DNA of 64,000 nt from CAVSQX01 sp963730225 (GTDB lineage: Bacteria; Planctomycetota; Phycisphaerae; Tepidisphaerales; Tepidisphaeraceae). Location: positions 124,001 to 188,000 of the forward strand of contig CAVSQX010000003.1 in NCBI GenBank assembly GCA_963730225.1, written 5' to 3'. The position numbers and the translations under genes were made by a program. Under the pieces are notes generated by a model that made no database searches, had not been told where the DNA came from, and saw only the letters and a program-made list of their open reading frames with translations. How positions within the stretch are numbered: the stretch's first letter is position 1; every line of letters starts with the position of its first letter. Positions 45,136-53,681 of this stretch are shown here, in pieces.

Positions 45136-45277
45136 TCTCAGTTCCTCCCGGATGGATCCCCGAACCGCACATCCGCATTTTCCGGTGCGGAAGTTGAAAT
45201 CAGCGGCTCTCTCTGGGAGAGAAGTGCCCGATTGCAGGTGGATTATTCAGGCAAAATCTGCCGGGAATGAATGGGAA

Positions 45278-45733
45278 TTAACGAAGCCCAGCGCAGAGCA
45301 AGCCGACCGCCGCCAGCGTGATCGCCCAGATCGAGAGGGCGATGAACCATTGCGCGCCGGGGCTGAGGCGATGGAATCGCCGTCGAGTCAGGAGCAGCGG
45401 GAACGGGCCGGGCACGGTGCAGATGAAGAAGATGATCGTGGCATCCAGAATTCGTCCTTCGTGGGGCAGGCCGGCTCGAAGCACGATGCAAAGAAAGATC
45501 AATCCAATTCCCGCAGATCCACAGACGGCGACGGCCAAGGTGATCCATGAATTGAATTGGGGTTCGGCCCGGGAAACGGAAAGCCGAAGGGCGGTTCCGC
45601 ATTCGGGGCACCGCGGTGTTGTGAGAGCGCGTAGATTATAATTGCAACTTGGACAAGCGGCGTCGCGGTTTTGAAGCCACCTTAGCAATTCGGCTTCATC
45701 GTGGGGCGATGGCTGGGTCATCAGCGTGTGCAT
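45278..45733 (-). CDS. Zinc-ribbon membrane protein
   Basis: About 151 residues. The N-terminal zinc ribbon has 'CPSCNYNLRALTTPRCPECG' (four Cys). Three hydrophobic segments follow ('LAVAVCGSAGIGLIFLCIVL', 'ATIIFFICTVPGPFPLLL', 'FIALSIWAITLAAVGLLCA'). Proteins of this layout are common in planctomycetes and of unknown function. The ATG at 45733 ('MHTLMTQ') is the likely start; it begins just inside the broken toxin gene's 3' end. Confidence 0.8.
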   Translation of the reverse strand: MHTLMTQPSPHDEAELLRWLQNRDAACPSCNYNLRALTTPRCPECGTALRLSVSRAEPQFNSWITLAVAVCGSAGIGLIFLCIVLRAGLPHEGRILDATIIFFICTVPGPFPLLLTRRRFHRLSPGAQWFIALSIWAITLAAVGLLCAGLR

Positions 45734-45744
45734 GATAACACGCT

Positions 45745-46035
45745 CTAGGTTCGATTTTTCCAATAGTTCGGTCGGCGGCTTGGATGCATGACGGCGATAA
45801 TCTGCACGAAGTCATCGACCAAACGATAGATCAGCAGATAATTGAATCGGCTGATTCGGTACTTGAGGATCGCCGGCTGAATTTGCGGCCATCATTCGGG
45901 GGCTTCGGCTATGCGAAGGCCGCGGTTGATGATCGCGTCGAGGAATCTCTGCCCAAGATGAGAACTGCGTTGGATGAAGAAATCAAAAGCGTGCTCCAAC
46001 TCCACGGCGGCGTCAGCGGAGAATCGGCATTTCAT
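45745..46035 (-). pseudogene. ParE/RelE-type toxin with an internal TGA stop
   Basis: The 97-codon frame starts at ATG 46035 and carries one in-frame TGA at 45892-45894. The N-terminal part is 'MKCRFSADAAVELEHAFDFF', 'LGQRFLDAI'; after the TGA comes 'WPQIQPAILKYRISRFNYLL' then 'YRLVDDFVQIIAVMHPSRRP', which has the ParE C-terminal pattern. The stop falls where related toxins usually have Arg before 'WP', so a CGA to TGA change fits well. The 47-residue fragment is unlikely to be active. The gene is coupled to the antitoxin gene by an ATGA overlap. Confidence 0.8.
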
Positions 46036-46274
46036 GTCTTGATTTTTGCCTGAAGCCCGGCAAAAACGGCTTGCGCCTCGACCGTGTGCATTTTTCCGGC
46101 GTCCAAAAGTTCGAGTCGCCTCTTGATCTCGATGGGCCAGGCTTCGGCGACCTGCTCGCGTGTGGATTCGTCGAGGCTCTGCCACAAGTCCTCGGCGAGA
46201 AGTTCGCGCTCCCTGGGGTCCAGTGCCTTGGCTTGGGCAAGAAGTTGGGCGCGGTTCATCGGCATATCACCCAT
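46032..46274 (-). CDS. RelB-like antitoxin (addiction module component family)
   Basis: An 80-residue antitoxin of the family described as 'addiction module component' (TIGR02574-like): 'LDPRERELLAEDLWQSLDES' then 'EQVAEAWPIEIKRRLELLDAG'. It is intact and lies directly before the nonsense-carrying ParE toxin. Alternative starts at Met codons 46265 and 46259 are possible. The pair sits between ilvB and the zinc-ribbon gene. Confidence 0.88.
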   Translation of the reverse strand: MGDMPMNRAQLLAQAKALDPRERELLAEDLWQSLDESTREQVAEAWPIEIKRRLELLDAGKMHTVEAQAVFAGLQAKIKT

Positions 46275-46285
46275 TATACCCTCAG

Positions 46286-48043
46286 TTACGCCAGCGTTCC
46301 CAATTCCATCTCGTGCAGTCCCTTGCCCGAGGGAACCATGGGATAGACATGCTCATTGGGCTCGACGAAGAAATCGACGACGACCGGGCCTTTGTGGGCG
46401 AGCATTTCCTTGACGGTTTTTTCCACGTCGGCTTTGTGCTCGCAGCGAATGCCGCGGATGCCGAAGGCTTCGGCCATCTTGGCGAAGTTGGGATTCTTCA
46501 TCGCGCTTTGGCTGTAGCGTTTCTCGTAGAAGAGATCCTGCCACTGCTTGATCATGCCCTGGAAATCGTTGTTGAGAATGGCGACCTTCACAGGGATGTT
46601 GTAGTCGGCGATGGTGGCCAGCTCGTAACAGGTCATCAGGTAGCTGCCGTCGCCGTCGATGTCGATGACGGTTTTGCCGGGGCTGCCGAGTTGTGCGCCC
46701 ATGGCGGCGGGCAGGCCGTAGCCCATGGTGCCCAGGCCGCCGCTGGTGATCATCTGACGGGGATAGCGCCAGCGGATGAACTGCGCGGCCCACATCTGAT
46801 GTTGGCCGACGCCGGTCGTGAAAATCGCGTCGCCGTTGGTCTGGCGGTTGATTTCCTCCAGCACGCGCTGAGGCTTCACGTTTTTCGTGTCGTCGAGATA
46901 ATGGAACGGATATTTGTTTTTCCAGGCGGCGATCTGGGCGTGCCAGTCGGCGCGATCGCGGTGCTCGATGTGCGGAACCATCGCTTCCAGCGAGGTTTTG
47001 GCGTCGCCGGCGACGGGGACATCGACATCGACGACTTTGCTGATGGAACTGGGATCGATGTCGATGTGAATAATCCTGGCGTGCGGAGCGAAGCTGGCGA
47101 GATTGCCGGTGACGCGATCGTCGAAACGAGCGCCGACGGCGATCAGGCAATCCGAATTCTGCACGGCGTAGTTGGCGTAGGCGCTGCCGTGCATGCCGAG
47201 CATGTGCAGGCTCAAGGGGCTGTGTTCGTCGAAAGCGCCCAGGCCCAGCAGGGTGGTGGTGCAGGGGATGTTGCCTTTTTCGGCGATCTTGCGAAGCACC
47301 TGCCAGGCGTCGCTGGCGATCGCGCCGCCGCCGACGTAGAGAACGGGCTTGCTGCTCTTGTTGATCAATTCGACGGCGTCCATGACCTGCTTCTGAGTGC
47401 CGCCGGACATTCCGGTTTTCTTGCGCTTGAGAATGTGCTCGCGCGGGGTGTCGTCGACTTCGTCGGGACACAGGGCCACCTGCACATCCTTGGGCAGATC
47501 GATGAGGACCGGTCCCGGGCGGCCGGTGGTGGCGACGAGAAACGCTTCGTTGACCACGCGCGGCAACTCGCGGACATTTTTCACGAGGTAATTCCACTTG
47601 GTGCAGGGCCGGGTGATGCCGGTGACGTCGGCTTCCTGGAAGGCGTCGTTGCCGATCACCTTGGTCGGCACCTGCCCGCTGAAGACGATGATGGGAATGC
47701 TGTCGAGCTGTGCGGTGGCCAGGGGGGTGACGGTGTTGGTCGCGCCGGGGCCGGAGGTGACGACGCAGATTCCGGGCTTGCCGGTGGCGCGGGCGTAGCC
47801 GTCGGCGCAGTGGCCTGATGCCTGCTCGTGCCGGTTCAGGATGAATTTCGCGGGGGTTTTGTAGAGCTGGTCGAACATCGGCAGAATCGCGCCGCCGGGG
47901 TAGCCGAACATCAACTCGACCTTGTGCGGGCCGACCAGCATCTCGTGCAGGATCTGTGCGCCGGGCTTCCCCTTGTAACGGGGCTTGTCGGTTTGCGGTT
48001 TGGCCTGGGCGGAAGCGGCGGCTTGGGTGTCAGTGTTCAACAT
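46286..48043 (-). CDS. ilvB: Acetolactate synthase large subunit
   Basis: A 585-residue ThDP-dependent enzyme of branched-chain amino acid synthesis, joining two pyruvates (or pyruvate and 2-oxobutyrate). It starts at ATG 48043 ('MLNTDTQAAASAQ'). Motifs: 'VELMFGYPGGAILPMFD', catalytic Glu region 'HEQASGHCADGYARATGKPG', 'VVTSGPGATN', FAD domain 'CLIAVGARFDDRVTGNL', and the ThDP-Mg motif 'VIDIDGDGSYLMTCYELATI' with 'VAILNN'. The small subunit ilvN and ilvC are not adjacent. Confidence 0.96.
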   Translation of the reverse strand: MLNTDTQAAASAQAKPQTDKPRYKGKPGAQILHEMLVGPHKVELMFGYPGGAILPMFDQLYKTPAKFILNRHEQASGHCADGYARATGKPGICVVTSGPGATNTVTPLATAQLDSIPIIVFSGQVPTKVIGNDAFQEADVTGITRPCTKWNYLVKNVRELPRVVNEAFLVATTGRPGPVLIDLPKDVQVALCPDEVDDTPREHILKRKKTGMSGGTQKQVMDAVELINKSSKPVLYVGGGAIASDAWQVLRKIAEKGNIPCTTTLLGLGAFDEHSPLSLHMLGMHGSAYANYAVQNSDCLIAVGARFDDRVTGNLASFAPHARIIHIDIDPSSISKVVDVDVPVAGDAKTSLEAMVPHIEHRDRADWHAQIAAWKNKYPFHYLDDTKNVKPQRVLEEINRQTNGDAIFTTGVGQHQMWAAQFIRWRYPRQMITSGGLGTMGYGLPAAMGAQLGSPGKTVIDIDGDGSYLMTCYELATIADYNIPVKVAILNNDFQGMIKQWQDLFYEKRYSQSAMKNPNFAKMAEAFGIRGIRCEHKADVEKTVKEMLAHKGPVVVDFFVEPNEHVYPMVPSGKGLHEMELGTLA

Positions 48044-48440
48044 GGTTTGGCTCTTTCGGGCTTTGGAAGGCCGGAAGTCACAATTATTACCACCGGCGGT
48101 AATCACTTCAATTCAATATCGGGAACGAGACGCGGGACGAAACAACAGTTTGCGGGCCAGCAGGGCGAGCGCCGAGCCGGCCTATCGTACGGCTACCGTA
48201 AGCGGTGGAATTGAGGAAAACATCAGCATGTTACATACAAAAGCCTAACTTCCGAAGCGGGGTTCGTCAACGGCAAAGGTAAAAAAAAAGGCGGGGTTAA
48301 CCTCCCGACCGCTGTCGGGATAAAAATAGCCGGTGTTTCATCAGATGGAGGCGGTCTGGCGCTCATGGTGGCCGCCCGGGCCTAACGGTATATTTGCGCA
48401 CAGGTGGCACCGAGCACTTGGCACTAACGGGGCATTCGAC
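48044..48440. other. Divergent intergenic region between ilvB and a methyltransferase
   Basis: About 400 bases with no convincing gene. It contains a small hairpin 'CCCGACCGCTGTCGGG' at 48307-48322 followed by A-rich sequence, and an A9 run near 48282. A regulatory leader for ilvB is possible but no T-box or leader peptide was identified. Confidence 0.5.
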
Positions 48441-49487
48441 ATGCGATTCGGAAAGTCAAAACCGTATGATGGTTACATTGACGTCTTCGACAACGGCCGT
48501 CTTCGTGGGTGGGCGTTCAATTCGGGCAACGTGAATGCTCCGGTCGAGGTTTCCTTTTACCACAACGGCCGGCGTCTGGGTTCGGCAACTGCCGACCACT
48601 TTCGGGGCGATCTTCATCAAAATGGCTTAGGAAACGGAAAGGGCCTTTATGGCTTTTCCTTCGAAATTCCAATCGACGTGCGGAAACTGGGCAACTATTC
48701 CATTGAAGCCCGCGTCGACGACGCTAGATTTGAACTCGGACACAGTCCTTTCCCCGTCTCTGAAAAAAAAAGTCTGGCCTTCCGCACACGTGGCGAGCAC
48801 ATTCGGGATTTTTTTGCGGCCGAATATATCCATGGACAGGGCATTGAGATTGGCGCTCTGCACAAGCCGATGAAGGTCCCGGAGGGTTCCCACGTCACCT
48901 ATGTCGATTCGCTTTCCACCGAGCAGCTAAAGCATCTTTTCCAGAGCGAAGTGGCCGGGCACGAGGTAGTGGATGTAGGGATCGTGACCGACGCGCACAC
49001 ACTCAAGGAAATTACCAGCGGTAGCCAGGATTTTGTAATCGCCAACCAGGTGGTCGAGCATCTGGAGAATCCGCTGCTGGCATTGGAGAACATGCTGCGT
49101 GTTCTGAAGGAAGGGGGCATTCTTTTTATTTCGCTGCCGGACAAGCGGTACACTTTCGACTGTGATCGACCGCTGACGGAGTTTGCGCATGTTCTGAAGG
49201 ACTACCGGGAAGGCCCATCGGGCTCACGCAAGCTGCATTACCGAGAATGGGTGCGGCTCGTGGAGAAGGTTACGGGCGATCAACAGGTGGAGAAGCGCGC
49301 TGAGGAATTGGAACATATTCACAAGTACGCCATCCATTTCCACGTTTGGACACAATTTGAAATGTTCGAACTTTTCGCCGGTCTCCGAAAGGAACTAGGA
49401 ATTTCGATGGAGGTTGAAGCGTCAAAGGCCAATGACTATGAAGCGCTTTTCCTCGTCCGCAAGCTCGGCCCTTCTGGACGCACGTAA
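48441..49487 (+). CDS. Class I methyltransferase with N-terminal accessory beta domain
   Basis: A 348-residue protein. Residues ~10-105 form a beta-sandwich-like unit with 'GYIDVFDNGRLRGWAFN', 'PVEVSFYHNGRRLGSATADH' and 'GKGLYGFSFEIP'; similar units occur on glycosyltransferases and other surface-sugar enzymes. Residues ~120-330 are a methyltransferase domain with 'QGIEIGALHKPMKVPEGSHV' (SAM loop region), 'DFVIANQVVEHLENPLLALE' and 'LRVLKEGGILFISLPDKRYT'. It probably modifies an O-antigen-like glycan (inference). Lower GC than the neighbouring genes. Confidence 0.8.
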   Translation: MRFGKSKPYDGYIDVFDNGRLRGWAFNSGNVNAPVEVSFYHNGRRLGSATADHFRGDLHQNGLGNGKGLYGFSFEIPIDVRKLGNYSIEARVDDARFELGHSPFPVSEKKSLAFRTRGEHIRDFFAAEYIHGQGIEIGALHKPMKVPEGSHVTYVDSLSTEQLKHLFQSEVAGHEVVDVGIVTDAHTLKEITSGSQDFVIANQVVEHLENPLLALENMLRVLKEGGILFISLPDKRYTFDCDRPLTEFAHVLKDYREGPSGSRKLHYREWVRLVEKVTGDQQVEKRAEELEHIHKYAIHFHVWTQFEMFELFAGLRKELGISMEVEASKANDYEALFLVRKLGPSGRT

Positions 49488-49516
49488 AATTGTACCGGCC
49501 CCGAACAACTCCAACC

Positions 49517-51182
49517 CTAATAGCTCGGATGCCAAAGGGGTGTGGTCCCAGCCAAATAAAGAGTCATCGCTTTTCCAACGACGCTTGTAGAATTCGCACC
49601 GATGTTGCCGCCCGTGGCCACTTTCCAAGTGGATCCACTTGCGGGAACCAACGTAACCGGGCCACGGTAGCTAGTGGATATTGTAAGTGTCGTAATTGTG
49701 GCGGAACCGGAGACGGTTGCCACGGGGCCAGTCACAGTGATTGTCGAAGCGGAAGTTACGGACTGAACAAGATCATCGACGCCGGTATTGTTGCGGATGA
49801 ATACGGTCGAATCATCGGAGCTTGCACTAATGTAGGTGCTCATTGTCTCGCTGCTGGACCCTCGCATATTCCCGAGCAGTGACAGCTTCGTGCTAGTCGT
49901 GCCCGGGGCGGAAACCTCGGCTCCGGAGGACGAATTACTGTCGAACAAATTACTGTGGACCTGAACGTCCTTCGATCCGTCGGCGAGTACGATCCCATTG
50001 CCAACACTGATATTTTCAAAGAGATTCCCAAGCACCTGGGTTCCCACAGCGAGTTGGGACACGCTAATAGCGTCTGACCCGCCCCCTGAGCTACCCCCAG
50101 TAAGCGAGCAATTCGAGATAACCGTGTAGTTGCTGTAGTCGCTGACCTGAATGCCGTGTACGGTCCATCCATCCACGCTCGTGTCGATGATCTTTGTGGC
50201 GAGCACCGGAATTGCGCTACTCGTGCCCTGCAGCATTATCCCGGCTTTCGGGCCGACAATGTGTGCGCTGATAACTGCGGTTCCTTGGCTGTTCCCCGTA
50301 ATGGATATTCCGACCGCGGCTGTCGTGCCAAATGGAATACGCGCGGCCATCACAGAGGTCCCGATAGCATTGTAAAGCGTTATGACGGCCGCGGCAGCAA
50401 ACGCTGGCACCCCTGTTATCAAGAGGCTAATGTTATCGAGGCGCGGCCAAAAACAGTTGGCGGTGGAGACGCTTGACCCCACATAGATCGTCGAGGTATT
50501 GATCAATAGCAGATTAGCGGCTCGATTGAAATAGCCCTGGTCCATTCTCACCGCGTAAAAGGTGTTATCGAAGGAACAGTCGGCAACCGTCGCGCCCACA
50601 CAACCGCTGGATGTGCTCCCGTCCAAAAACACTGCGACGATTGTATTGGTTGCGAAACCAGCACCGATAAAGTGGAGGTCGTGGATATTAGCTAGGGACA
50701 CACTCCCTGGTGAATCTATAACGCGAATCATCGTTAGCGAACTCGATCCCGACACCAACTGGGACCCGCCGCCATTTCCGTAGATTTCGACGCCGTAGGT
50801 ACTGTACGAGGGTCGTTGCGTAAACCGTCAAGCTGCTAGGCGAGACGTAGACCGATACAGGAGCACCCCCTGCGGTTTCAATTGCTTCCTGCATTCCACG
50901 TGTGGCGCTGCTCATTTGCCAGGTCCCCGTATGGGAGCTACCAGTTGTGATTGTGATCGTACCAGAGCCGCCGCCGGCAAGGGCTGTCGTAGAGGCCGTA
51001 ATCTTCGCAGCTTCTGCCCCGCCGGTGCCACCACTGATGTAAACGTAATTGCCAGCGATCAGCCCTGCGGGAGAGCTTGTAAAAGTTATCGTATTGCTAC
51101 CGGCGGTGGCCAAGCTGCCGGACATGCCCGACCCTATGGTCCGCGAGAAATTGTAGTCATCCGCGTTATATGCGTTTGCCAT
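49517..51182 (-). pseudogene. Parallel beta-helix, tail-fibre-like protein, frameshifted
   Basis: About 555 residues in two frames. The N-terminal part starts 'MANAYNADDYNFSRTIGSGM', with no signal peptide, and has 'SSPAGLIAGNYVYISGGTGG'. A missing base within about 50795-50815 breaks the frame at 'SLTVYATTLV'; the other frame picks up at 'YGVEIYGNGGGSQL'. The C-terminal 410 residues show repeated turns typical of a right-handed beta-helix ('NTIVAVFLDGSTSSGCVGAT', 'YTVISNCSLTGGSSGGGSDA', 'LGNLFENISVGNGIVL', 'VQVHSNLFDSNSSS') and end in 'MTLYLAGTTPLWHPSY'. This looks like a phage or capsule fibre rather than an exported lyase. Lower GC suggests transfer. Confidence 0.65.
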
Positions 51183-51651
51183 GGCACACCTTTGAGTTAA
51201 ATGAGGATGGCGCGTTTCGGAGGCTTGGCAAAGAAACGCGGCATGCTCTCCTCTCCCACCACCGCCTTTTTTGAATCTGTCCAGCGCTCAGCCAGCCTGC
51301 TCACAATGGCACCGTAAATTATTCGCGACGAATGGGACGGAATTTGTGAAGCAACTGAAGCTTGACCGCGTCCCTAACGCGCGGTTGCGTACGAAGCAAT
51401 GGGGTTTGACTGAAAAAACACCAGATTTGACGAAAATTGCGGAGGCGTGAAGCTGCCAGTCGTGCTTCAGCTTGGCAGCCGAAGGTGCCGCGCCCCTTGA
51501 CAGCGCGTCTTAGTATCCAACGGCAGGGTCCGACGGATCTGCTGTTTTTCGGCACTTGCACCAAATCAATAAATTCTCAAAAACTCGCTTTCCAATATTG
51601 CCCAAATCAGATCCCTGGTCCTATAATGCCGCCCGAACGGAAGGAGGCTTG
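51183..51651. other. Gene-free interval, lower GC
   Basis: About 470 bases between the fibre-like protein and the Nfu-type gene. No open frame has protein character. A 'GCTGCCAG'/'CTTGGCAGC' imperfect palindrome lies near 51450-51480 and a TTGACA near 51497. The AAAGGTG near 51186-51192 is the fibre gene's ribosome-binding site read on the minus strand. Confidence 0.5.
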
Positions 51652-51927
51652 GTGGGATTTCGGGTTGAGGCGGTGCAATCGACGCCGAATCCGAATGCCG
51701 CCAAGTTCGTTCTGGACAAAGAGATAACGGGGCAGCCGACGAGTTTTTTCAGCGCCTCAGCGGCCGTGGATCATCCGCTGGCTAAAAAACTCTTTCAAAT
51801 TTCGGGTGTAAGTGGCGTGCTTTTGCTGGGTGACTTTGTAACAATTAATAAAAGTTCAAAGGCCAAGTGGGCCGACATTCAAGAGAAAGTGACACAAGTT
51901 CTTGCCTCCGTGGAGGTCGGGCCGTAG
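51652..51927 (+). CDS. Nfu-type N-terminal scaffold domain protein
   Basis: A 91-residue protein that corresponds to the N-terminal domain of Nfu/NifU-like iron-sulfur carriers: 'VEAVQSTPNPNAAKFVLDKE' , 'SFFSASAAVDHPLAKKLFQI' and 'GVSGVLLLGDFVTINKSS' then 'WADIQEKVTQVL'. The C-terminal CxxC cluster-binding domain is absent. The GTG at 51652 is favoured because AAGGAGG ends 5 bases before it; a TTG at 51649 is the alternative. A strong terminator follows. Confidence 0.9.
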   Translation: MGFRVEAVQSTPNPNAAKFVLDKEITGQPTSFFSASAAVDHPLAKKLFQISGVSGVLLLGDFVTINKSSKAKWADIQEKVTQVLASVEVGP

Positions 51928-52019
51928 AAATTGGGCCAAAATGCCGGGTTGGACGAACTTTGCCCAAACCCGCGATTCAGAATAAACGTAGAAATCGTGT
52001 AGAGTTTCTTCCCTCCTTA

Positions 52020-52054
52020 CCCCGTAGGTCTCACCCACGCCTACGGGGTTTTTT
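52020..52054 (+). terminator. Rho-independent terminator after the Nfu-type gene
   Basis: A 9-base perfect stem (CCCCGTAGG at 52020-52028, CCTACGGGG at 52040-52048), 11-base loop and T6 tract (52049-52054). Confidence 0.9.
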
Positions 52055-52083
52055 ATTTTCCCAGACAGGAAGGGTCGGCGCTC

Positions 52084-53239
52084 TCAGGCGAGGACTTCGT
52101 ACACTTCCTCGACGTATCCTTTACGAATCCAATACGGATAACGTGCTTGGCGTTTGAATCCGCCCACGGCTGCGGCCAACTGAGGCACGATGATCTGCCG
52201 CAGCTCCGGCCGGCCGGCGAACGCGCCACCTTCCTGGTTGATCGACAGGAAATATCGCCGACTGGTTCGCCGGATTTGTCGAAGATAATCTTCCACCGTT
52301 GCCTGAATGATTTCCGGCATCGAATCCTGGTTGAACACCAAATCAAAGCATTGGTCCGGCAGCTGCTCGAGAACCCAATATGGCATCACGCCGCACGGGC
52401 CGACCCATGTCCGCCTCGCCAAAGAGGCAAACTTTATTTGCCCCGCATGTTTTGATGAGCAAATACCCCTGTAGCACGTTGATCACCGGCAGATCGATGA
52501 TGGTATATCCCGCCGCTCGCTGGCCCAGCGCGTAAAAGGCCGTCCCGCCCAGTCCCGCGCCGATTTCGCAAATCTGCGCGTCAGTGCGATTACCCAGCAA
52601 TTTCGCGATTCGCCAGGCGGCGTAGACGTTGTCGGAAGTTCGCGTGGAAACGATTGCATCGCCGACGCGTACTCCAAAAATCCCGCCGCAGGGCGGCATT
52701 CGGATCGAACTGCCGACCGCCTGCTCGATCCAAGTTCGCACCAGCGACAAATCCAGATAAGCATTCACTCCCCATCGTCCCTGCTCGGGATTCTCATACC
52801 AAATGGCGCCCACTGCTTCTGCTAATGCGATGAATCGATCAATCAACTGGGCGCTGAACCCCGGTGCGGTGGCTGGATCGGTTGCGGTTGCAAACTGCAC
52901 TTTGCCCGGACCCAGGCCGTGCGTGATCGGCTGACGCTGGGCGCTGGCCAAAATCCCGGCCAGCGCCGGCACATCGCGGTCAAACAGCGCCTTGTAAATC
53001 TCCCCATGATGAACGTGCTTCATCATTTCCCAAATGCCGTCATTCGGGATCGATTCGGGCCGCATCGATTGCTCGTGTGCCCGGGCCCGCTCGAACGCCT
53101 CCAGCACGCGGCCGGCGATGGCCAAATCCTCCGGCCCCACCGAACTTTCCGTCGTCACCAGCTCCCCGTGCGGAAATCCATGTGGCATGTGATGCCAGAC
53201 GATGTCCGGCCATGTCCCGCGCGGTCGGCTCTGGTTCAT
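52084..53239 (-). pseudogene. Putative sugar O-methyltransferase, frameshifted
   Basis: About 385 residues in two frames. The N-terminal part has 'EMMKHVHHGEIYKALFDRD', the methyltransferase core has 'AQICEIGAGLGGTAFYAL' (SAM-binding loop) and 'YTIIDLPVINVLQGYLL', typical of the family named putative sugar O-methyltransferase (TIGR04371-like). A one-base shift in about 52385-52410 breaks it; the other frame continues with 'VMPYWVLEQLPDQCFDLVFN' and 'YFLSINQEGGAFAG'. It probably decorates surface polysaccharide, in line with the methyltransferase at 48441. Confidence 0.8.
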
Positions 53240-53261
53240 TTGGATTTGCTCCGTTGGCCCG

Positions 53262-53681
53262 TCATTCCCCGATGATCTTAACCAGCACGCGCTTGTCCCG
53301 CCTGCCGTCGAACTCGCCGTAGAAAATCTGTTCCCACGGACCGAAATCCAATTTTCCCCTGGTGATCGCCACCACCACTTCCCGGCCCATCACCTGTCGC
53401 TTCAGATGAGCATCGGCGTTGTCTTCGCCGGTACGGTTGTGTTGATACTGCGACGTCGGCGCATGCGGAGCGAGTTGCTCGAGCCATTTCTTGTAATCTT
53501 CGTGAAGGCCGTGCTCGTTGTCGTTGATAAAAACCGACGCGGTGATGTGCATCGCGTTGCAGAGCAAAATTCCTTCCTGCACGCCGGCTTCGCGCACGGC
53601 CCGCTGGCAGCGCTCGGTGATGTTGACGAAATCCATTCGGCCAGGAACGTTGAACGAGAGATACTCGGTGTGCGATTTCAC
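53262..53681 (-). CDS. yjbQ: YjbQ family protein (UPF0047)
   Basis: A 139-residue protein of the YjbQ/UPF0047 family, reported to have weak thiamine phosphate synthase activity. It has '[20 protein letters not shown]', '[20 protein letters not shown]' and '[20 protein letters not shown]', with the conserved His and Glu residues. It starts at GTG 53681 overlapping the stop of the giant surface protein (GTGA). Confidence 0.93.
   Translation of the reverse strand: MKSHTEYLSFNVPGRMDFVNITERCQRAVREAGVQEGILLCNAMHITASVFINDNEHGLHEDYKKWLEQLAPHAPTSQYQHNRTGEDNADAHLKRQVMGREVVVAITRGKLDFGPWEQIFYGEFDGRRDKRVLVKIIGE

Noticed and set aside
45892..45894. UGA read as selenocysteine in the ParE-type toxin
   Set aside because: Relatives have Arg, not Cys, at this place, and no SECIS-like hairpin follows.
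46160..47818. A 552-codon open frame on the plus strand opposite ilvB
   Set aside because: ilvB is unmistakable on the minus strand; the antisense frame is a by-product of high GC at third positions.
49517..51182. Prophage
   Set aside because: Only one fibre-like protein is present; no integrase, capsid, portal, terminase or lysis genes are nearby.
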